In this document: positions 55,292 to 63,644 of the stretch, one piece after another
Layout of the letters: each line of letters begins with the position of its first letter
Position numbering within the stretch: the stretch's first letter is position 1
Position numbers and translations under genes: made by a program
The notes under the pieces: model-generated
What the model was told of the DNA's origin: nothing
The model's input: the letters and a program-made list of their open reading frames with translations, nothing else
The model's database searches: none
Assembly: GCA_964612675.1 (NCBI GenBank)
Contig: CAZTDD010000010.1
Coordinates: forward strand, 35,448 to 99,447
Length of the DNA stretch: 64,000 nucleotides
Direction: 5' to 3'
From: CAZTDD01 sp964612675
Lineage (GTDB): Bacteria; Hinthialibacterota; Hinthialibacteria; Hinthialibacterales; JAKPRU01

Positions 55292-55415
55292 CGTGTATAC
55301 GTTTTCTTTAGGAGACACGAGTTTTTTTACCCGCGAATCCGATGAATCGCATTTGCTTTGGATTGTGCTTTTGGATTGTGCTGTTTTTCGGGGAGAAAAG
55401 TCGTTCCGTTGTTTC

Positions 55416-55445
55416 CTCTCCCTCTGGGAGAGGGTAGGGTAAGGG
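55416..55445 (-). repeat. CCCTCACCC-type repeat, second copy
   Basis: CTCTCCCTCTGGGAGAGGG followed by TAGGGTAAGGG is the inverse of the unit at 12445-12478. It lies just before the membrane protein start at 55460. Confidence 0.65.
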
Positions 55446-55459
55446 ATAAACAACGAACC

Positions 55460-57580
55460 ATGCAGCAGATCCTTGGTTTTATTCGTTCTGAAATTCAGAG
55501 ACAAGCACGTCCCTGGGGATTTCGAGACGTTCTCTTTCTTGGTATATGTGTTGCATTTGCAGTTCTTTTATTGAGCCGAACGACGGGACTGCTATTCGAA
55601 AAAGACGATCTTCGTTATTTATGGTGGGCGCACACTCACCAGTCTGAGCCGTGGCAAGCATTTGTAGAACCGCCTCTTTTTGCCGATTATTATCGCCCGG
55701 TCGTCTCACTGGTCTGGTGGTTGCACTGGACCGTGTTTCAGGCGAGTCCGTTCGCACACCAGATCGCGTTCGGTATGTGGTGGCTCGCAATACTCGTTCT
55801 TATGTATTTGTGGGGGAGAAACGAGGAAGGCGAATTATCAGGACTGTTCCCCGGCCTTGTTTTTCTCTCTGTTATTCCAATTCAGAACGTTCTTGTTTGG
55901 AAAAGCTGGCTGACCGTCGTGTGCGAGCTTACATTCTTCTTATCCGCCCTGCTCTGCCTTCGCAGCTTAATCAAGAGGCCGTCAAAGAAAAAATGGACAA
56001 TGACATTTGTCTTCTTTCTGGCGGCGTGCCTTTGTAAAGAATCTGCACTCCTGAGTCTTCCGTTCACATTTGGGACGCTCATTCTAGTGAGCCAGCAGAT
56101 CTCGTTGCGTCAGCGGATCGCGTTGCTGCTTCCAACGTTTATTCTGGCTGGAGCCCTTTTCGTCGTTACACCGACGCTGAAGCGGTTTATTTTTGAAGAA
56201 GGAAAAGTCTTGCTTGGGCCTGCGTATGTGTTCGACTCGATCTCTTATTATGCTTCCGTTATTTGGAGCAGTCTGTTTCTCAAAGCGGTCGGGTTTTTCG
56301 TTGTCTCGTACCATCTGTATATGGCGGGGAAGAAATGGCTTCCGGGAACTGTGGCGTTCTGTGTTCTTTCGGTTTTCGCCTATATTCTGGCGCGGAATTA
56401 CAATGTTTCTTCACAGCATGCTCTCTCGCTTGGGCTCATGGTTTATTTTCACGGACTCTGGATCTCGCCCCGTCGAAAGCGACTCGCGGTACCTCTCGTC
56501 TGGTTTATGATCACCTTTTGGGCGCTGCCTGCGATACGGTTGAAAGCGATTGCATATGCGATGGATACTGCGGTCGCCTTTTCTCTTCTCCTGGGGCTCG
56601 CGATATATCATGCGCTGGAGTATCTGTGGCGTGAAGAGATTTTGATTGTTGATCGGCCCCGCAGGTTGGTGCCGGTAGCCGGCCTGTTGATTCTTTGTTT
56701 ACTTCTTCCTTGTTCGATTTATGCATCGATGCGAGACTTTTTCGGTTGGGCCGGGTATGTGGAAGTCGCGTATCACGATCGCGCACGGGTTGTTTTACGA
56801 AAGGTAATCGACGATCTTGCGGCATTTAAATCGTGGCCTGTTGTCTACATGAACCTGGGGTATCGAATCGGACTGGAAACAAACCTCGCGTTGATTCTTG
56901 CTGAGAACAAGACATTCGAAGTTCATTTCACACCGCCTCCAGCGAATTCGTATCGTTTGGAGGCGTACACGGGTGCGAATTATCACTGCCTTCCGTCGGA
57001 CGAGCCGTTTCATTTATGGCTGGCCGAGCCTGTGGGACCGCCGCCGACGACGAGTTTTCAAGATCCGTATTTTATGCCGGAACGCTGGGAGAGCCGTCTC
57101 TTGACGAGCTGCGATAACGTGACGGGCTGGTTTCCGGCTGGTGAGTATACACACGGAGTTTTTCCACTCGGGCAGGGGCTTGGATATGTGGTTCACAAAC
57201 TCGATGCGCCAGGCAAAAGCGTCGACCTGAATTTGCGTTTGTCACAGGCACCGGAATTTCTGAAAAACTCGCCGGAATTCGCTTTAACGTTCTGGCTTCA
57301 AACCGCGCGCTGGGACGCGATCGATTCGGTTTCAACCCTCCTCTCTTTCGGTGAACGCCGCATTCTATGGGAGCGGATCGATCCCGAGCTAGTGAATACG
57401 TTTTATGACTGGCGCAGAGTCGTTCTCTTGAAGTCTGAAAGCAATCGGACCGAACGAATTGATCCACCGGTTCATGGCCTTGAATGGCGACTGTCGATAC
57501 AGACGCGCGAGGTACCATTTGGAATCGGGGCCGATATCGGTGTCGACGAAATCCGTATCGCCGTGCCCAAGGGGTTCTGA
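55460..57580 (+). CDS. Large GT-C-like polytopic membrane protein
   Basis: I start at 55460 (MQQILGFIRSEIQRQ) because the longer frame runs through the repeat at 55416. The 706-residue protein has about ten helices in residues 25-430, with an acidic loop EKDDLRYLWWAH near residue 50 and an ADYYRPVVSL motif, as in GT-C glycosyltransferases. The C-terminal 270 residues form a soluble domain with many aromatic residues. The acceptor is unknown. It is a distant relative, at most, of the protein at 15174. Confidence 0.75.
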   Translation: MQQILGFIRSEIQRQARPWGFRDVLFLGICVAFAVLLLSRTTGLLFEKDDLRYLWWAHTHQSEPWQAFVEPPLFADYYRPVVSLVWWLHWTVFQASPFAHQIAFGMWWLAILVLMYLWGRNEEGELSGLFPGLVFLSVIPIQNVLVWKSWLTVVCELTFFLSALLCLRSLIKRPSKKKWTMTFVFFLAACLCKESALLSLPFTFGTLILVSQQISLRQRIALLLPTFILAGALFVVTPTLKRFIFEEGKVLLGPAYVFDSISYYASVIWSSLFLKAVGFFVVSYHLYMAGKKWLPGTVAFCVLSVFAYILARNYNVSSQHALSLGLMVYFHGLWISPRRKRLAVPLVWFMITFWALPAIRLKAIAYAMDTAVAFSLLLGLAIYHALEYLWREEILIVDRPRRLVPVAGLLILCLLLPCSIYASMRDFFGWAGYVEVAYHDRARVVLRKVIDDLAAFKSWPVVYMNLGYRIGLETNLALILAENKTFEVHFTPPPANSYRLEAYTGANYHCLPSDEPFHLWLAEPVGPPPTTSFQDPYFMPERWESRLLTSCDNVTGWFPAGEYTHGVFPLGQGLGYVVHKLDAPGKSVDLNLRLSQAPEFLKNSPEFALTFWLQTARWDAIDSVSTLLSFGERRILWERIDPELVNTFYDWRRVVLLKSESNRTERIDPPVHGLEWRLSIQTREVPFGIGADIGVDEIRIAVPKGF

Positions 57581-57713
57581 AAGAGTTCGTTGGCTTCCGC
57601 GAATCGGCCTCTACAGAATAATTGACAGCGGGCGACCTACTGAGTATCGTAACGGCTTAATGGTACATGTGAATCGTTTTGTTGTAAGAGATAAATTGAA
57701 AAGGAGAGAGAAT

Positions 57714-58110
57714 ATGAAGCGACAGTCATAAAACGTATTCATTACCTCAGGATCGATCCGCTCCGGCACTTGCCTGGCACAAGATGCGGATCGACTTTAT
57801 CGACGGTGTCATTTCGGTTTGGATCAACAGCAGCACAATCGATGAGCTGGCATTTGAGGACGCGGCTGCGTTCTTCCCTTGGCTCGTGTTCGACGAGGAT
57901 GGGTATGTGAAGATCGTTGAATACGATGACCCTGACGATACATACCCTTCCGGGAAACTTTATCTCGGCATGGAAGATGTCTGGAGCTCGGCCTGGGGTC
58001 CTCCCAGTAATCCGGACGCCCCGCGTTTGCAATTTGTGTTGTATGACAACATTGAAATCGTCCAGATCGGCGAGTCTCCTGTGGGAGTGGACAACTGGTT
58101 CCTGCATTAG
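57714..58110 (+). pseudogene. Probably frameshifted small gene
   Basis: A strong AAGGAGAG ribosome site precedes ATG 57714, but that frame stops after five codons (MKRQS). A shifted frame is open from there through 58110 and includes the 108-residue ORF from ATG 57784 (MRIDFIDGVISVWINSSTID...), which lacks its own ribosome site. One base removed near 57727 would join the two. The product is acidic and beta-like with no family recognised. A functional start at 57784 cannot be excluded. Confidence 0.5.
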
Positions 58111-58387
58111 GAATACACGAAGTAAATCATGAATCGAAACATGGCCGACGTGAAGCGACACTGCGGCTACTGTCCGCCCGTCCGTCGTAACATCAAATAC
58201 CCGTACAAAATTCTTGAGCGCGGTGTCTCCGCTTGCGCCATCGGGCATCCCGGCGTTGGCAGAAGACATACACCGCATATGGGGTTGCCCTGAGCCTGCC
58301 ACCAAATCCAGATCGCGCCGAGGTCGTGGGAGCGGTCGGCCGGGTAGACGCGCAAGCGTGAACAGGTGCGATGGGAGTAAGATGTAG
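58111..58387. other. Intergenic region, possible cassette remnant
   Basis: A 54-codon frame from 58130 (MNRNMADVKRHCGYCPPV...) is the only candidate and is not convincing. The region is bounded on the right by the attC-like site. Confidence 0.35.
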
Positions 58388-58450
58388 GCCCCAACAAGGG
58401 CATTAAGGGCGTCGGCAAGAGGCCGCCGCGCCTTATGCCGGACGTTGGGC
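58388..58450 (+). other. Integron attC-like recombination site
   Basis: The left end GCCCCAAC (58388-58395) and the right end GTTGGGC (58444-58450) are complementary in their cores and match the RYYYAAC/GTTRRRY consensus except for one base. Inner arms AAGGGCATTAAGGGC and GCGCCTTATGCC pair with small bulges, and a GTCGGCAAGAGGCCGCC loop is left. This is the imperfect-palindrome layout of attC (59-base element) sites. brnT begins 48 bases later. Confidence 0.7.
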
Positions 58451-58462
58451 AAAGAAAAAGAC

Positions 58463-58497
58463 TTGACTGATCCCCTATCTCTCCGTACATTGTACAT
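58463..58497 (+). promoter_or_regulatory. brnTA promoter, leaderless
   Basis: TTGACT (58463-58468), a 17-base spacer, then TACATT (58486-58491), only six bases from the brnT ATG. The sequence GTACATTGTAC around the -10 is a near palindrome and may be the BrnA operator. No Shine-Dalgarno sequence is seen. Confidence 0.5.
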
Positions 58498-58782
58498 ATG
58501 AGAGACATCCGTTTCGAATGGGACGAGCAAAAGAATCGGAAGAACAAGCAAAAGCACAAGGTCTCTTTCGAGGAGGCCCAGACTGTCTTTCTCGATGAGA
58601 ATGCCATTCGCTATTTCGACCCGGACCATTCCGATGATGAGAACCGGTTCATCATGCTGGGCATGAGCTTCGCTCTCGGTGTCCTCGTGGTGTGCCACTG
58701 CTATCGAGAAGATGATTCCGTCATACGGATCACCTCAGCTCGCAAGGCGGACAAGACTGAACAGTCAGAGTACTGGAGTTGA
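58498..58782 (+). CDS. brnT: BrnT-family ribonuclease toxin
   Basis: The 94-residue product has the BrnT features: IRFEWDEQKNRKNKQKHKVSFEEAQTVFLDENAI at the start, and the C-terminal VIRITSARKADKTEQSEYW helix. BrnT is a RelE-like RNase that halts translation. It is followed three bases later by brnA, as in type II BrnTA modules. Confidence 0.93.
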   Translation: MRDIRFEWDEQKNRKNKQKHKVSFEEAQTVFLDENAIRYFDPDHSDDENRFIMLGMSFALGVLVVCHCYREDDSVIRITSARKADKTEQSEYWS

Positions 58783-58785
58783 ATC

Positions 58786-59007
58786 ATGAGAAAGCACTAC
58801 GACTTCAGCAAGATGAAGGGGCAGAAGAATCCCTACACCAAGAGATTGAAACAACCTGTCACGATTCGGTTGGACAAGTCAACCGTTGCGTACTTCAAGT
58901 CTCTGGCCAGCGAATTCGGGATGCCCTACCAGAGCCTGATCAACCTCTACCTGAGAGATTGTGCTCTGCATCAGAAGAAACTGAATATCAAGTGGGAATC
59001 AGAATGA
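58786..59007 (+). CDS. brnA: BrnA-family antitoxin
   Basis: The 73-residue product has a Lys-rich N-terminus and then VTIRLDKSTVAYFKSLASEFGMPYQSLINLYLRDCA, the ribbon-helix-helix-like C-terminal region of BrnA. It neutralises BrnT and represses the operon. The stop is one base before the second attC-like element. Confidence 0.93.
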   Translation: MRKHYDFSKMKGQKNPYTKRLKQPVTIRLDKSTVAYFKSLASEFGMPYQSLINLYLRDCALHQKKLNIKWESE

Positions 59008-59008
59008 G

Positions 59009-59059
59009 GCCGAACAACCAAGTCCACGGGACGCGGTAACCCGCGCCCGGGAGTTGGAT
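59009..59059 (+). other. Degenerate attC-like element after brnA
   Basis: Left end GCCGAAC (59009-59015, one mismatch to RYYYAAC) and right end GTTGGAT (59053-59059, matches GTTRRRY). CCAAGTCCACGGGACGCGG pairs with CCGCGCCCGGGAGTTGG around a TAAC loop. The outer ends pair poorly, so recombination competence is doubtful. With the site at 58388 it would delimit a cassette of about 610 bases holding brnTA. Confidence 0.4.
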
Positions 59060-59280
59060 TCCGTGGCCGTGGCTTGTGAGTTATCAATACGCTGGATAAA
59101 TCGATATATTGATCGCACCGGAGGCGGGCGCGAAAGCCTTTCCAATTCTAGTCAATTCCGCTCATCATGGTTTATCCTCTCTTCGGATAAACCATTCCGC
59201 TCCGCGTCCAGGCTGTTCTCCTTCACTGCAGCCGGTGCAGCGGCCAGTCAATCCTCACGGAGGTACGACCACCGACTGGA
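59060..59280. other. Probable intron-derived intergenic sequence
   Basis: No gene seen. This sequence leads into a group II intron domain V and may be intron remnant; a small hairpin GGTTTATCC-TCTCTTC-GGATAAACC lies at about 59169-59193. Confidence 0.35.
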
Positions 59281-59313
59281 GAGCCGTGTGCGGGAGATCC
59301 GCACGCACGGTTG
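59281..59313 (+). ncRNA. Group II intron domain V relic
   Basis: The 33-base segment folds as domain V: a lower stem GAGCCGTG/CACGGTT, the AGC catalytic triad at its 5' side, a two-base AC bulge, an upper stem GCGG/CCGC and a GAGAT loop. Only the terminal pair is lost. No reverse transcriptase or domains I-IV are recognisable in the window, so it is a 3' fragment. Confidence 0.65.
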
Positions 59314-59371
59314 GGAGGGAGGGGGGGTGGAATCACAACGGTACAACGCAGTTACGGTTTCCCTTCATTCG

Positions 59372-59512
59372 CTCGCCGCCATCGCTGTACCGAGTTTCCT
59401 GAACGCTCGGATTCGTATAAAAGTCTCCCGCCGCTGCGCATCTCAGCCAACCACTTGCAATGGCCGATTGGGATTTGGATTCAAAAATGGCACAAGCGGG
59501 AGTCGAAAGTAA
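59372..59512 (+). pseudogene. Pseudopilin gene fragment
   Basis: The frame encodes LAAIAVPSFLNARIRIKVSR and then a short unrelated tail to a stop at 59512. This is the segment that follows the prepilin helix in GspG-type pseudopilins, closely like residues 26-45 of the intact protein at 6513. The leader and the helix are missing, replaced by the intron-like sequence. Confidence 0.6.
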
Positions 59513-59562
59513 CGCCAGATCGATTCCTGCGATTGTTGCGTCATCCGCATTGCACGTAAGAC

Positions 59563-59590
59563 TTGACGTGCGTCATGAATGACGTATATT
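59563..59590 (+). promoter_or_regulatory. Promoter with palindromic operator before the ATPase pair
   Basis: TTGACG (59563-59568) and TATATT (59585-59590) are 16 bases apart. The spacer contains the perfect palindrome CGTCATGAATGACG (59571-59584), which would be covered by RNA polymerase. A bound repressor here would silence the ATPase genes. AGACTTGAC at the -35 is shared with the brnTA promoter. Confidence 0.6.
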
Positions 59591-59702
59591 GTCAGTGGCG
59601 CCAATATGCCTATCCGGCATTGGCGACATCGACCGTTGTCTTTTTGCCACAACTGGAGCGTGTCACAAGCCTAGGGGACAAATCGCAAGCGAGGTACGAA
59701 CA

Positions 59703-60896
59703 ATGAAGGCAAATCCGGGAGGACCTATTGAGGGAGAGGCGATCATTGGTCGTGATGTGGAGATATCGGAGATTTGGGAGTTGCTGGAGAAGCGAAGTGT
59801 CATTCTGACGGCGGAGCGACGCGTTGGAAAGACTTGCATACTACGCAAGATGGCGGAAAACCCTCAAAACGGCTGGATACCGCTCCTTATCTGGGTAGAG
59901 GATGTGAGGCATCCCACGGATTGTGTCGAAAAGATCTATGCCGAAGCCAGCCGTTTGGACGTTCAAAGTGAGAAAGGTAAATGGCTCCACCGCGTAGGTT
60001 CGACCTACAAGACGCTTGTCGGCGCTGAGATTAAAGGTTGGAAACTACCGCCCCTCCGAGATGACTGGAAGAGACTTCTCAGCAACCTCATCGAGGACAT
60101 TGCTGACAACACAGGCAACCAAATTCTTGTTATGCTCGACGAGTTTCCCATGATGGTTTCGAATATCTGCGACGCGCCTGAGGGGGGTGCGCAGTTGGCG
60201 ATGGAGTTCCTTGACGCTTTGCGCGCGGCTCGCCAGAAGTTCGAGCCAACCAACCAGATTCGATTCGTTCTGTCAGGATCCATCGGATTACATTTAATTG
60301 TGGAAAACCTGAAAGCAAACCACAACTACAAAGGCAATCCCACCAACGACATGTCTCCTAAGGTCCTTGCTGGCATGCGCGAAGCGGATGTAACACTAAT
60401 GTGCCGGAAGTACTTGGACGAGGAGCGCATCGAGCGGAGGGACCCTGATGAATTCGACCGGCGTATGTTCCTCTCCACGGACGGTCTACCGCTTTACGTA
60501 CAGTACGTTTGCGAGCGGTTCCAGAATGACAGGAGAGCGGAAGTGTTTCCTGACGACATCGACCGTGAGCTTCGGGAAATGATGAACAGTCAAGACGTGG
60601 AATGGTTCAGCAACGCGGCGGATCGTATTGATAGTTATTACGCGACTCTGGGTGTGAATCGACAAGCCGCATCCGTTCTCAAGTTGCTTTCGCATGAAGA
60701 GAGTCTAATCGCCGAAAGAGACATCATCCACCACATCCGTTCGCAGATGGACGTCGAATACGACGACGTCGTTCTCTCCACTCTTGAATTGCTCCTCCGC
60801 GACAACTATCTGCTGCGTGACACATCTACGGGCGAGAGACGCTACCGCTTCCGGTACGGCATCATGCGCCGGTGGTGGGCGATAAACAAGGGATAG
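59703..60896 (+). CDS. STAND-like P-loop ATPase 1 of a two-gene pair
   Basis: Start 59703 (MKANPGGPIEGEAIIGRDVEI) has GAGG upstream. The 397-residue protein has an N-terminal P-loop domain: IIGRDVEISEIWELL, Walker A TAERRVGKTCIL, Walker B QILVMLDEFPMM, and FVLSGSIGLHLI as a sensor strand. The layout matches archaeal-type MNS-clade STAND ATPases (pfam01637-like). The C-terminal part (residues about 330-395) reads as a winged helix. It has no effector domain that I can recognise. The second ATPase begins four bases after its stop. Confidence 0.85.
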   Translation: MKANPGGPIEGEAIIGRDVEISEIWELLEKRSVILTAERRVGKTCILRKMAENPQNGWIPLLIWVEDVRHPTDCVEKIYAEASRLDVQSEKGKWLHRVGSTYKTLVGAEIKGWKLPPLRDDWKRLLSNLIEDIADNTGNQILVMLDEFPMMVSNICDAPEGGAQLAMEFLDALRAARQKFEPTNQIRFVLSGSIGLHLIVENLKANHNYKGNPTNDMSPKVLAGMREADVTLMCRKYLDEERIERRDPDEFDRRMFLSTDGLPLYVQYVCERFQNDRRAEVFPDDIDRELREMMNSQDVEWFSNAADRIDSYYATLGVNRQAASVLKLLSHEESLIAERDIIHHIRSQMDVEYDDVVLSTLELLLRDNYLLRDTSTGERRYRFRYGIMRRWWAINKG

Positions 60897-60900
60897 AAAT

Positions 60901-62793
60901 ATGGAAGCCTATCGTAACACACGTTCTCTGCAGTCATTTTCCCCCACGTGGACCGACCCGGAACTCCTAGAGAAGACTCTCGTCGGCCGCAAGGACCTCG
61001 TCGACAGGCTGGAAGAGCTCGCGATTGACGGGACCGGCGGACCCAACAAACATCAGCGTCTTATCGTTGGCGTTCGAGGAAGCGGCAAGACACACGTATT
61101 GCGGGTGCTGCACGATCGTCTTTGGCGAAATGAGGAACTGAAGAAGAGACTCTGTATCATCTATCTCCTGGAGGATGAGCTGGGTGTAGCTTCTCTTCTG
61201 GATTTCGTGGTCCGGTTGCTGCGCGCCGTCGTCCGATGGTATCCGGAGCAGGAACAGCTTGCCCGCGATTTGGAAGCGATCTACGACCTGCCGCTGGACT
61301 TGCAGGAGCACCGCGCGGTTCAACTCTTACTGGAAGGGGCGGGCGACAAAGACATACTCATTCTCCTGGAGAACCTGGGGATCATTTTCGACGAGAGGAA
61401 GGGATTCGGTCATCAGGGGCAGCAGGCACTGCGCGACCTGATCCAGAAGGATCCGAAGTTCATGATCTTTGCTTCTTCGCAAGCTCTCGTCCAAGGAACG
61501 CGAGCCCCCGATGCTCCTTTTTATGGTTTTTTCAAGGTGATTCACCTTCGTCGGTTAACCGTGGACGAAGCGATGCACTTCCTGCAAACCATGGCGTCGG
61601 CTACCGAGAAAGAGGAAGTCGACCGTTTTTTAAAAACAGCCAAGGGCCGAGCCCGTATGCGAGCCATCTACGACTTCACCGGCGGCAATCATCGCCTGCT
61701 AGTGAACTTCTTCGAGTTCCTGACCGCTGATTCGCTTGTTCGACTGAGCGAGTTGTTCGTCCAAGCGCTGGATCCACTTAAGCCGTATTACCAGGAGCAG
61801 ATGAGGAGCCTGTCAGCTCAACAGCAGAAGATCGTGCAATACCTTGCATTGGAGGGTCAGCCCCGCACGGTCAAAGATATCGCCCGCGCCTGTTTTGCCG
61901 CACCCAACACAACATCGAGCCAACTAAAGGAACTATTCGACAGAAAATTCGTGACCAGGGTCGAGCAGGGACGCGAAACATACTACGAAATCACCGAAGC
62001 CCTGTTCAGAATATGCTATGAGGCGGATCTCGAGCAGGAAGGCGCACCGGTGCGGCTTTTCGTGGATTTTTTAGCGACACTCTACACCGCCCAGGAGCTG
62101 CAACTCCGCTATCGCGGGGCGACGAGACACGCGACAAGGGATCGAGCAGAAGGCATCGCAGGCACCACGGGAAGCGGAGGCGCGTGGCTCACACAACCTG
62201 AACCTCAGGAACCCAATGGAGAGGCAAGAAGGATGCTGGGACAATATGAGCGTGCGATCGCTGAATATGAAGCGGCGCTGCAAGCCGATCCTGACGCGGC
62301 GCTGCCCCAGTTCAATATTGTGAGCGCTCTTCTAGGCCTCGGTAACATACACGAAGCGCTCGACCGTTTGGCGAAGGCCGTGGACGCAGACAGAAAGAGC
62401 GAGACGCCCAAGCGCGGCTACGTTGTAGAATGTTTCCACGAGAGCTGCCAGGAGTTGCTCGAACATGCCTCCACGCACGCCTTTGCGCTCTATCTGGAAC
62501 GTGCCCTCGAGGTTATCGAGGACGCGGGCTACCTGGAGCAATTTGAGCAGTCGATTCCGTTAACCGTGTTTGCACTTTTGAAAGATCACGAGAAGATCGG
62601 CGAAGAGCGATTCGCTCATATCGTTCGATCGGTTAGAGATGTTATAGGCAAACGAATCGAGGTAAGCGTTGCCGTGCGTTTCTTGCAGGTAGGTATAGAC
62701 TATTTCAAGAACCAAGACCGCAAGGCTCTCCTCAGACTTACCCGAGAGGAACGCCGGACGTTCTGCGACCAGCTCGGGATCGAGAATCGCTGA
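60901..62793 (+). CDS. STAND-like P-loop ATPase 2 with winged helix and TPR-like repeats
   Basis: The 630-residue product has an N-terminal domain LVGRKDLVDRLEEL, Walker A GVRGSGKTHVLRVL, Walker B-like ILILLENLG, with Glu but no Asp in the usual DE place, and FMIFASSQAL. A winged helix follows at about residues 310-360 (TVKDIARACFAAPNTTSSQLKELFDRKFVTR). Residues about 420-500 have TPR-like helices (YERAIAEYEAALQADPDAALPQFNIVSALLGLGNIHEALDRL). It has the layout of signalling ATPases with a repeat sensor. Together with ATPase 1 it may form a defence or regulatory complex; that is inference. Confidence 0.82.
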   Translation: MEAYRNTRSLQSFSPTWTDPELLEKTLVGRKDLVDRLEELAIDGTGGPNKHQRLIVGVRGSGKTHVLRVLHDRLWRNEELKKRLCIIYLLEDELGVASLLDFVVRLLRAVVRWYPEQEQLARDLEAIYDLPLDLQEHRAVQLLLEGAGDKDILILLENLGIIFDERKGFGHQGQQALRDLIQKDPKFMIFASSQALVQGTRAPDAPFYGFFKVIHLRRLTVDEAMHFLQTMASATEKEEVDRFLKTAKGRARMRAIYDFTGGNHRLLVNFFEFLTADSLVRLSELFVQALDPLKPYYQEQMRSLSAQQQKIVQYLALEGQPRTVKDIARACFAAPNTTSSQLKELFDRKFVTRVEQGRETYYEITEALFRICYEADLEQEGAPVRLFVDFLATLYTAQELQLRYRGATRHATRDRAEGIAGTTGSGGAWLTQPEPQEPNGEARRMLGQYERAIAEYEAALQADPDAALPQFNIVSALLGLGNIHEALDRLAKAVDADRKSETPKRGYVVECFHESCQELLEHASTHAFALYLERALEVIEDAGYLEQFEQSIPLTVFALLKDHEKIGEERFAHIVRSVRDVIGKRIEVSVAVRFLQVGIDYFKNQDRKALLRLTREERRTFCDQLGIENR

Positions 62794-63189
62794 CCAAAAT
62801 CGGGCTTCTTTCCTGCGCCATTGCCGGTCCGTGGTTTTGCGCATGACATTGTTGTCCGGGTCATCATTCCGCTCCCGTATTGAGAGTCGTGGCTCAACAG
62901 CCACTATGCAGATGCTTGCTCAGCGTCTGAGTTTAGCACACTTACGGCGTTTTGTGGGCAGTGGATTTGGTGAGTCAATTTGGCGGGTAGAAATCTGCGG
63001 TGGCCTGCCCTCAAGAGCGCCGGGTGACGGGGGTTCTGGGCGAGCGGCCATACAGACCGACCATCGAGCAATATTCGCCACTGGAGACTCAGGCCGCACA
63101 GACCACGACAGACCACGACTTGTTGACACCACGGCGCCAACTGTATACTAGGTGCGGTAAGTCTGCGAAAGATCCAACACGGTGGATAA
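62794..63189. other. Intergenic region, no gene seen
   Basis: No frame with ribosome site and plausible composition. It separates the ATPase pair from the MazEF-like pair. Confidence 0.4.
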
Positions 63190-63408
63190 ATGTCAGTTGT
63201 CACTTTGAAAGCACATTTTGACGGGCAGGCGATTCAACTCGATGAGCCGTACGAGTTGCGCCCAAACACCCAATTGATCGTCACTGTCCTACCGCCGGCC
63301 GCGGAAGATGAGGTGCGTGCTGGGTGGGCCACTCTTAGCGCTCGCGGGCTGGCCAACGCTTACGGTGAAGACGAGCCTGAGTATACCGCTGCGGACATTC
63401 AGCCATGA
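63190..63408 (+). CDS. Antitoxin-like small protein (MazE/VapB-type role)
   Basis: The 72-residue product (MSVVTLKAHFDGQAIQLDEPYELRPNTQLIVTVLPP...) has the beta-strand pattern KAHFDGQAIQLDEP found in small antitoxins encoded before PemK/MazF-like toxins. It overlaps the toxin start by ATGA, a usual toxin-antitoxin coupling. Confidence 0.78.
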   Translation: MSVVTLKAHFDGQAIQLDEPYELRPNTQLIVTVLPPAAEDEVRAGWATLSARGLANAYGEDEPEYTAADIQP

Positions 63409-63644
63409 CAGAAGGGGATATGCTTCTCGCCGATTTGCCGCAGGCAGATGGAACCACCAAACTCAGACCCACGTTATTTCTGTGTCGAATGCCCCCGTTT
63501 CAAGATTTCCTCGTTTGCGGAGTCAGTACGCAGCTTCAGCACGCTGTCCCCGGGTTGGATGAATTGATAGGACCGACTGATCCCGAGTTTTGCACCTCGG
63601 GTCTCAAAACCACCGTCAGGGGACACCGGTCAATACGGACATGA
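63405..63644 (+). pseudogene. MazF/PemK-like toxin, C-terminus lost
   Basis: The 79-residue frame matches the N-terminal two-thirds of PemK/MazF-like toxins: GDMLLADLPQADGTTKLRPTLFLCRMPPFQDFLVCGVSTQLQ, then DPEFCTSGLKT. The family continues with an ASLIRLGFLAVLP-like segment of about 35 residues; here the frame reads TVRGHRSIRT and stops. The break near 63616 suggests an insertion or rearrangement, and the toxin is probably inactive. Confidence 0.7.

Noticed and set aside
57742..58698. A 318-codon minus-strand frame over the island start
   Set aside because: It lies antisense to brnT and the attC-like site and has unstructured, His/Arg/Leu-biased composition with no motif.
59574..59705. A 43-codon frame starting in the ATPase promoter (MNDVYCQWRQYAY...)
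   Set aside because: Its ATG lies upstream of the predicted -10 box, so it would not be transcribed from that promoter.
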